In this document: positions 10,497-16,064 of the stretch, one piece after another
Layout of the letters: each line of letters opens with the position of its first letter
Numbering within the stretch: position 1 is the stretch's first letter
Source of the DNA: Russula earlei
Lineage: Eukaryota; Basidiomycota; Agaricomycetes; Russulales; Russulaceae
DNA: 16,064 nt
NCBI GenBank assembly: GCA_025769875.1
Contig: JAGFNK010001033.1
Location: 1 to 16,064 of the forward strand
Direction of reading: 5' to 3'
The notes under the pieces: model-generated
What the model saw: the letters and a program-made list of their open reading frames with translations, nothing else
Told to the model about the DNA's origin: nothing
The model's database searches: none
Translations under genes and position numbers: made by a program

Positions 10497-11236
10497 TCAC
10501 TGCTTGCGCGCGCTTGAGCAGTTCGTGCGCGCGAGGCGCAACAGCACCTCCGCGTTGACCGCATCGCGCAACCAGCGTCTTGTTGTACGTCAGGGCCTGC
10601 GGCGCCTTGCCGCTCATTCGGGACCTGCTGACCGCCGGGTGCGTGCGCCGTCCGCCGGAGGAGTACGTCAGGTTGAGGAGGTCCGAAGGGGGAGAGCGCA
10701 ACCGGAGGAGGAAGGGCATGGCGCGGAGCAGGCTGCGCGGGAGAGCGGCGGAGGCGACGGTTTCGGCGCGTCGCTGGTTGCCGTCGCGCCTGACGGGGAC
10801 GGGAGCATGGTCGACGCAGCAGCAGCTGCTGCTGCTGCCGCGGCCGCTCCTTCTCCCGGAGACGGCAGGGGCGGGTCGGCCGCCGAGGGCGATGGCGAAG
10901 GCGAAGGAGGGGTTGCTTGGTAGGTGTAGGAGGAGGGGGGGAACGAGCGTGAGGAGGACGAGGGAAGATGTGCGGGCCGTCGTGGATGTGTCGGTGTCTG
11001 GGTGGGAGGTGGAGGTGGAGGTGGAGGGAGAAGAAGAGGAAGAGACAGGGATGCCTAAAGGGGTATCCTCGAGCTTCACCCTGGAGGAGGACGCCCGCCC
11101 GCCCACGGCGCCAGGCGCGAAATGCGCGCGCCCGCGGCGACTGCGCTGCATCGCGTGCGCTGCTGTCCCTGCGACGATACTGCGGTGACCGATGGGTCAT
11201 CGGGGGGACGGTGAGGAACTGTCCGGAGGTGGACAT
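10497..11236 (-). CDS. Tentative low-complexity protein in a GC-rich block
   Basis: I do not recognise this gene. A minus-strand ATG at 11236 has a good context (ACC before ATG) and opens MSTSGQFLTVPPMTHRSPQY. Further on, all three minus frames are long and open because of the high GC content. The most protein-like path uses KLEDTPLGIPVSSSSSP, then a Ser/Pro/Ala-rich middle, then NLTYSSGGRRTHPAVS and ALTYNKTLV, then DAVNAEVLLRLARTNCSSA to a TGA at 10497-10499. That path needs frame changes, as do the confident neighbours. The plus strand also has a long open frame with a poly-Ala run made by the CAG/CTG tract. Strand choice rests on the start context and the more natural composition. It could equally be non-coding GC-rich DNA. 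Confidence 0.3.
10816..10835. repeat. CAG/CTG perfect palindrome
   Basis: Three GCA units plus G are followed directly by the exact reverse complement (10 + 10 nt, no spacer), continuing into further CTG units. This could extrude as a hairpin. It would encode a Gln, Ala, Leu or Cys run depending on frame and strand. Confidence 0.9.
11005..11027. repeat. GGAGGT microsatellite-like tract
   Basis: Near-perfect GGTGGA/GGAGGT units followed by an AGAAGAGGAAGAG purine tract. On the minus strand it encodes Ser/Thr-rich or Pro/His/Leu-rich low complexity within the tentative gene. Confidence 0.8.
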
Positions 11237-11794
11237 GGTGTGGTTCGGAGGTGTATCGTAAGGGAATGTGGAGTTGACAATGTGGATTTTATACGTCGAT
11301 ACCCACGTTCAAGGTGAGGTGCGTTAAAGCATGTCATGTCGTACAATCCTAGGGTGCCCTGCTCCATGTAGGACACAAAAGTTGCCGCAACCCTCACCCA
11401 TGTCGAACTGCTGACCGTACAGCATTTGGTAACTTTTGAGGCACCACAACACACAGCCACGTCACGGATAATCAAATGTTCATTCAGTGGGCGCACTGCT
11501 GAACGACGAACTGCGGTGCCAATATAGCAGATACAACCAGAACAAATGCACCCATTCGAACCTGAGATGATGGCACGGTTTATAGCACGAGGACAATCAG
11601 GACATGGGATGGGACATAAACCTTGCCCTTATGCAAGGAAAAGCAACGCGAACACGTGTAGCAACTAAAAAGCAAAAAACATGCGGTCAATTGATCCCGG
11701 TCCACTCCTCAAACTCATGCCGTTGGAGTCCCTTTGTCATGGTTTTTCCCTTCCGAGGAACAACATCCGAGCCTGGATCTGTTTCGCACGCCTA
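11237..11794. other. Intergenic stretch between tentative gene and MAK5-like gene
   Basis: No convincing gene is visible. The left part is the upstream region of the minus-strand candidate at 11236. The right part lies beyond the last codons of the Mak5-like helicase and should contain its 3' untranslated region. Short open frames (at most about 99 codons) carry no recognisable motifs. Confidence 0.45.
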
Positions 11795-14443
11795 TCATGC
11801 CCTCGTGGTCGGCGTTGAGTCAGAGAGGCCCAACGGCGTGAGAAAATAATGGCACGCACTCTCGCCCGTCAGAATGTCATGAGCAATGGGACGGCTCCCA
11901 GATGTGATGTATCGCGTAGAACACCTCTGGCGACCAGTGGCTGCTTTAATAGTTCTCTCAGCTCTGCCTTGAGCTGGCCGGACTTGACGTCGTGAGCCTT
12001 GTGCAGCTGCTTAGTGTGACCATCTCTGTCGTCGTCGGTTTACGTCAATGCATGAAACGCTATTACTGAGGACCTCGGAGCGCACTCGGAGTGATAATCG
12101 GAGTCAAGATCAATGTCCAGCGCCTCTGCCGTTGCGTGCATCCATTTTTTCTCATGGTTAGCTTTATTCTCCTGATGCTGTAGTGCATCGATCTCTTTTG
12201 CGACCCGTATGCGCCTTTTTAGCTTGTCCAAGAAGTGATGATCGACGATCATCTCTGGGATGTCCGTGACCTCTGATCGTTCATCAACACAGGCTGAGGG
12301 GACTGAATAGACAACACCCACGACGACCGAGATTTCCAAACAGCGTACGTACGACACGTCGCTCATCTGGTGCGCACATCAAAAGACTGAAGCCATCTCG
12401 CTGGGCTCGTGCCGTACCCAGTACGGTGGATGTAGGTATCTACAGTCCGCGGAATTTGATAGTGGACAACATGGGAAACCAATGGGATGTCGAGCCCTCG
12501 CGCGGCAATGTCGGTCGAGAGTAGGATAGAGTGAGCATGTGACTTGAAGCTGATCAAGATGAGTGAGTTACCACATGGGTTCGGGCCACGTCCGAACACG
12601 CACCGATCGAGGTTCTTAAGGCGTTGGCGTTGCTCAAGTTGGGAGTGAAGCAGGAACGTGGGCAAGCGGAGTAGCTCGAGAAGAGGTGATAATCTACGAA
12701 TTCCGTCTATCGATGATAAGAACACAAGGGTACGCCCAGGGTATCGCAGAAGGAAATGATAAAGATGGACATCCTGCCGCAGTTCACTCATTGGGTAGCA
12801 TGGCAAATGAGCAACACGAACCTTGTCGGTAGCAAGACATTCGATCTTGGATTCTTTCAATGTAGGGACTACCCCGCCTTTTGGGCTTATGTCTATGATT
12901 TCTGGCTCAGGGTCTCTGAAGTCAAGTCGCAAGAGCAAATCGTCAAGAGTAGAGGCAGGTCGCCCGTCGTTCCTTTGGAGCCCTTTGGGCCGCCACCCTT
13001 CTTCAAATTTTGCTGGAGCTCCTTACTGAGAGTCGCAGAGAACACAAACGTCTGCATGGGAGGTGACGAATTTGCATCGTTGGGGGAGAATGTTGATGGG
13101 TCCTCAGAATGAAACTCTGGATCTGTCACAGCCTGGCTATCAAAATTCAACGAGTAGTGGGGTGCGAACTTGTGAATGGGACATGAGACTTACCGGAACC
13201 GTCTTTGGGTTAATTTTAAGATATTGTCCAATTCTGCGAAGTGACCTGTCTCGATCATCCTGTCTGCTTCATCCAGGACAAGAAACCGCAGATTCTTCAA
13301 ATCCTCTGCAAGTTCGTCGTCCTAATCGTGTTAATTCAACATACGACTTGGTGGTTCTAAATGACTTACCCCGTCAAGAATATCCCACAATCTTCCAGGA
13401 GTGGCGACGAGAACATCAACACCCCGTCTCAGTATCCGTGCTTGCTTCTGCATTGACATCCCACCCACGATTGCAGCAACTCACAGGTGGTGGTGCGTGA
13501 GGCGTCACATGTCCTTTCTCTTTCCCCTTGTCAGAAGCCTTTCGTTTTCCTTTCTTAGGCTCCCCGTCTGCGATTTCAGAAATTTCATGATGGTTTAAAC
13601 AGGTATTGATATGCGCAGAGACTTGAAGGGCGAGTTCGCGAGTGGGTGCAAGAACCAAGGCCCGTAAGGGACGACGGACTTCGTTTTGGATGACGATGTA
13701 GAGACACCAGTAAGGAGTTCATGGAGAATGGGTAGGCCATAAGCGAGAGTTTTCCCAGAGCCCTAAGTACCAGAGGGAGGGTGACATGAAGTACGAGAGA
13801 AACGACCGTCACTTACGGTCTCGGCGACACCAATTACGTCACGCCCAGAACAAGCCTTTGGGATGGCTCGAGACTGAATCGGGGTTGGGCTACGAAATTC
13901 TGTGAATGAAGGGCAGCATATAGCTGAGGATGGGGGCGAAGGAGTGCCATGCCGGTAACAGGTGTTCCGCTGGGACAAGATGAACACCAATGTCGGAACA
14001 GACAAAGGAAGGCAGCACATACAGTCGAACGTCGTGATAACATCAGATCGACTCTCGAGGGTCGCACGGGGTCGGGGTCGGGAGTAGCCACTTTTATAGA
14101 TGGGATGCCATCCTGCACGCCAGGTTCACCCTCGTCCGGGTTAAGAGTCGATGTCCGTTTGGAGTCGTCCACCTAATATTTATCACGCACCGCATTACAT
14201 CCAAGAGGAGGTGCTCACCAGAAACTTGGCAACGCGCCCGTTTGCCATTTGCTCGAATATGACCTGGACGCCCTCTACTTCTTCCAATCCGAGTAGTCCC
14301 TCATCGAAATCAAGGCCAGCGGTACGTGAACGAACGACAGGCCTCCACGACAAATCATCCAGAGATGTGTGTACCGTCTTGCGTTTCTTTGAGAAGTCCG
14401 AGACAGGCAACGACCTCCTTCGTTTTTTCGCTGCCGCCGGCAT
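11795..14443 (-). CDS. MAK5: DEAD-box ATP-dependent RNA helicase, Mak5/DDX24 type (frameshifted as given)
   Basis: This is a nucleolar RNA helicase needed for 60S subunit assembly. The ATG at 14443 opens [20 protein letters not shown], then the Mak5-type segment [16 protein letters not shown]. Motifs in order are a Q-motif region ([12 protein letters not shown]), motif I AET/GSGKT split by an intron at 13763-13816, [10 protein letters not shown] near 13640, [10 protein letters not shown] and [15 protein letters not shown] in LVLDEADRM near 13270, SAT in [11 protein letters not shown] near 13035, [23 protein letters not shown] near 12505, and HRTG near 12422. The C-terminus has [18 protein letters not shown], then [15 protein letters not shown] near 11900. 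A Lys-rich insert ([15 protein letters not shown]) follows motif Ia. Motif VI HRTGRTAR is interrupted by about two missing bases near 12418, and further shifts occur in the N-terminal and C-terminal parts. The stop at about 11795 is uncertain. It is divergent from the Sec24 gene. Family call very secure. Confidence 0.9.
13322..13369 (-). other. MAK5-like gene intron before the DEAD box exon
   Basis: The donor GTAAGT follows codons for LWDILDG and the acceptor GATTAG precedes [13 protein letters not shown]. Removal (48 nt) brings the conserved TPGRLWDIL and LVLDEAD segments together. Confidence 0.75.
13763..13816 (-). other. MAK5-like gene intron splitting Walker A
   Basis: The donor GTAAGT lies directly after the AET codons and the acceptor CTTAG directly before [11 protein letters not shown], so the ATP-binding motif is assembled only by splicing. 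Length 54 nt. Confidence 0.85.
14173..14218 (-). other. MAK5-like gene first intron
   Basis: The GTGAGC donor follows the RVAKFL codons and the TATTAG acceptor precedes VDDSKRTST. Length 46 nt, phase kept. Confidence 0.7.
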
Positions 14444-14540
14444 GGTAGATTGATTTTGATGATGGCTGGGAGCGCCCGGACCGGGCTGTCCTCCACCAAT
14501 ATCATCAAAATCTACGACCACACCTGGTCGCTCTGCGCCA
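14444..14540. promoter_or_regulatory. Short shared head-to-head promoter region of MAK5 and SEC24-like genes
   Basis: The start codons of the two divergent genes are about 97 bp apart, or only about 15 bp if the Sec24-like protein begins at the ATG pair at 14459-14464. Both leaders must overlap here. The plus strand stays open and Pro/Ser-rich through this gap, so part of it may be coding for the Sec24-like N-terminus. Confidence 0.5.
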
Positions 14541-16064
14541 ATGCACATCCCTCAACCGCCGCATAGCGCAGGGGCAACCCAATCAGGTATTCGTTCATTT
14601 TCCACCTGTTTATCAGCTCTTTCATTTGGTAGGCTTTCGCGCGCACATCGAGCCCGAACAGATACCTTCGCCCGTGGATGGCATTGAAGGGGATCGTGCG
14701 AAATGGGAAAACCAGGCATATATGACCCTTCCTGGTACTCATGTTCCTCAATCTACCACAGACTTTATTGCAATCGACCAGGGCACGTATGCGTCTTTCC
14801 TGGTCCCAACCACCTTCTGAAAGTTCAGCAGGTAACTCCTCGCCAAAGTTCATCCGTGTCTCTACTTGGAACATCCCAAATTCTTCTCGTCTTGCGGAGG
14901 ATCTCAGCATTCCTTTAGTAGCCATTATCCAGCCGTTTGCCGAGCTGGACGACCGGGAGGAACCCATTCCGCTTGTCCAGACCGGAATTCGGGTCCCGCT
15001 CGTTGCGAGAAGTGTGGAGGATATGTGAATCCGTGGTGCACTGGGTGTCTGGTGGAACCAAGTGGAAGTGCAATTTGTGCGCACACGAAACTCGTGGTGA
15101 GTCGGCCGAAGTGCAAACATTGACGTTGGGCTTACCCCGGCAAATGGAAAAGTCGAACCCCACTACTTTTCCGCCCTTGATGCCAACTTCGCTCGCCTTG
15201 ATTACTTGGAACGTCCTGAGCTGCGGAAGGGAACCATTGACTTTGATGTCTCGCAATGGACCGACTACTGGGCGTCCAATCCACTCAAACCTCCGAGCAC
15301 GTCGCCTGCGGATCCTGCTCTTAGCAATGCGGCACGAAATCCCCAAAGCATGCGATACGTATTCGTATTGGATGTGTCCGACACATCCATGCGCTCCGGC
15401 TTTCTCGCCTCAGCATGTGTTGCTCTCCGGGCAATTCTCTATGGTCGCGTCTCCGAAGACGGGTCAGAAGTAGCGCAGGCATGCTTACCATCATGCTGTA
15501 CCATTGCATTAGTCACGTTTGAAGATGTGCTCCATTTTTATGAGCTCTCGGTATGCACCATTCTGGTTTCGATGGCGCTTAGAGATTGACCGATTCTTTC
15601 AGCCTAATCAAACCTCCCCCAGACAGCTAGTTGTTGCTGACGTTGACGATGTTTTCCCCCATTACCGCCCACCGCTTATTCGTAGACCCTCACCAATGCC
15701 GGTGCGCCAACTCATTCCATTGATTCGGAGGAAGCCCATTATCTCCTTGCCCTAGAGCAGTGATTGAAAGCTTGCTTGACAACCTCCAGCAGCGCCATGC
15801 ATCCATGTCTCCTGGTGTTACTTCGCGGTCATGTTTGGGCTCTGCCCTCCGTGTGAGTCTCGATGCTCTGGTATGTGCTACATCACTATACTCTTATCAT
15901 TGGCTTCACGGTCGTCGTCTTGTCAAAGGCATACACTGGCGGTCATGTGGTGTCCTTTATTTCCACTCTTCCTGGACTTGGTCCTGGCAGACTGGTTCCA
16001 CTCGAGAAATTCAATCGCGACGAGGCGTGGGACGATATAAAGTTCTATGTCCCTCGTGATATAG
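14541..16064 (+). CDS. Sec24-family COPII coat subunit, Sfb3/Lst1-like (3' part outside the window)
   Basis: Sec24 proteins select cargo in the COPII coat at ER exit sites, paired with Sec23. The ATG at 14541 opens [15 protein letters not shown] and splices (46-nt intron) to [15 protein letters not shown], the usual start of the Sec24 core. Exons: 14541-14586, 14633-14782, 14832-15096, 15153-15550, 15603-15870 and 15929 onward. Landmarks are [10 protein letters not shown] and [32 protein letters not shown], the zinc finger CEKC...[23 protein letters not shown], trunk domain YVFVLDVS and [17 protein letters not shown], then [19 protein letters not shown]. Shifts near 14991, 15041, 15655, 15710 and 15772 each fit one missing base. 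The second intron appears to begin with GC. ATGs at 14459 and 14462 could start a slightly longer N-terminus. The gene runs off the right edge before the helical and gelsolin domains. Family very secure; Sfb3 versus Sec24 proper is less so. Confidence 0.9.
14587..14632 (+). other. SEC24-like gene intron 1
   Basis: GTATTC donor and TTGGTAG acceptor, 46 nt. Removal joins ATQSG to [13 protein letters not shown] in phase. Confidence 0.75.
14783..14831 (+). other. SEC24-like gene intron 2, apparent GC-AG type
   Basis: The conserved junction IDQ/GNSSPKF requires the intron to start with GCACGT and end with TTCAGCAG (49 nt). No GT donor nearby restores the conserved phase. Confidence 0.55.
15097..15152 (+). 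other. SEC24-like gene intron 3
   Basis: GTGAGT donor after the zinc-finger exon (CNLCAHETR) and AAAAG acceptor before [13 protein letters not shown]; phase kept. Confidence 0.8.

Noticed and set aside
10162..10923. 253-codon plus-strand frame with a poly-Ala run
   Set aside because: The poly-Ala comes from the CTG/GCA tract, the frame lies in a GC-rich block where several frames are open, and no motif or start context supports it over the minus-strand reading.
14195..14548. Longer MAK5 N-terminus from an upstream ATG at 14548
   Set aside because: The added residues are low-complexity and overlap the Sec24-like N-terminus. The ATG at 14443 has a better context and opens the typical Lys/Arg-rich Mak5 start.

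Overview
The window looks like nuclear DNA of a filamentous fungus, most likely a mushroom-forming basidiomycete (Agaricomycetes). The reasons are dense, very short GT-AG introns (about 45-95 nt), pyrimidine-rich leaders, and a gene set of a Fus3/Kss1-type MAP kinase, a G3BP-like NTF2/RRM protein, HET-C, the nucleolar helicase Mak5 and a Sec24/Sfb3 COPII subunit. The lineage is inferred from gene style and has not been tested.

Layout, left to right. (1) 154-738 minus: a hypothetical low-complexity protein. (2) 1656-3232 minus: G3BP-like stress-granule/RNA-binding protein (NTF2 domain, Pro/Ala linker, RRM, RGG tail). (3) 3527-5110 minus: ERK-type MAPK with a TEY activation loop, 8 exons. (4) 5450-6114 plus: a tentative small spliced gene. 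(5) 6287-9892 plus: HET-C-family heterokaryon-incompatibility-type protein in about 22 exons with a Pro/Gly/Tyr/Ser-rich tail. (6) 10497-11236 minus: a tentative low-complexity protein in a GC-rich block. (7) about 11795-14443 minus: Mak5/DDX24-type DEAD-box helicase for 60S ribosome assembly. (8) 14541 to the window end, plus: Sec24-family COPII coat protein, head-to-head with Mak5 and cut by the right edge.

The genes do not form one pathway. They are mostly conserved housekeeping or signalling genes with one allorecognition-family gene (HET-C) among them.

The strongest unexpected signal is that all five recognisable genes need several one- or two-base indel corrections to follow their families, and most of these are missing bases in short homopolymers. 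Intron boundaries and flanking codons are otherwise preserved. I read this mainly as residual long-read assembly error rather than simultaneous decay of five genes. Start and stop positions are therefore reliable only to the level stated in each entry. I did not find convincing evidence of a new defence or biosynthetic system.
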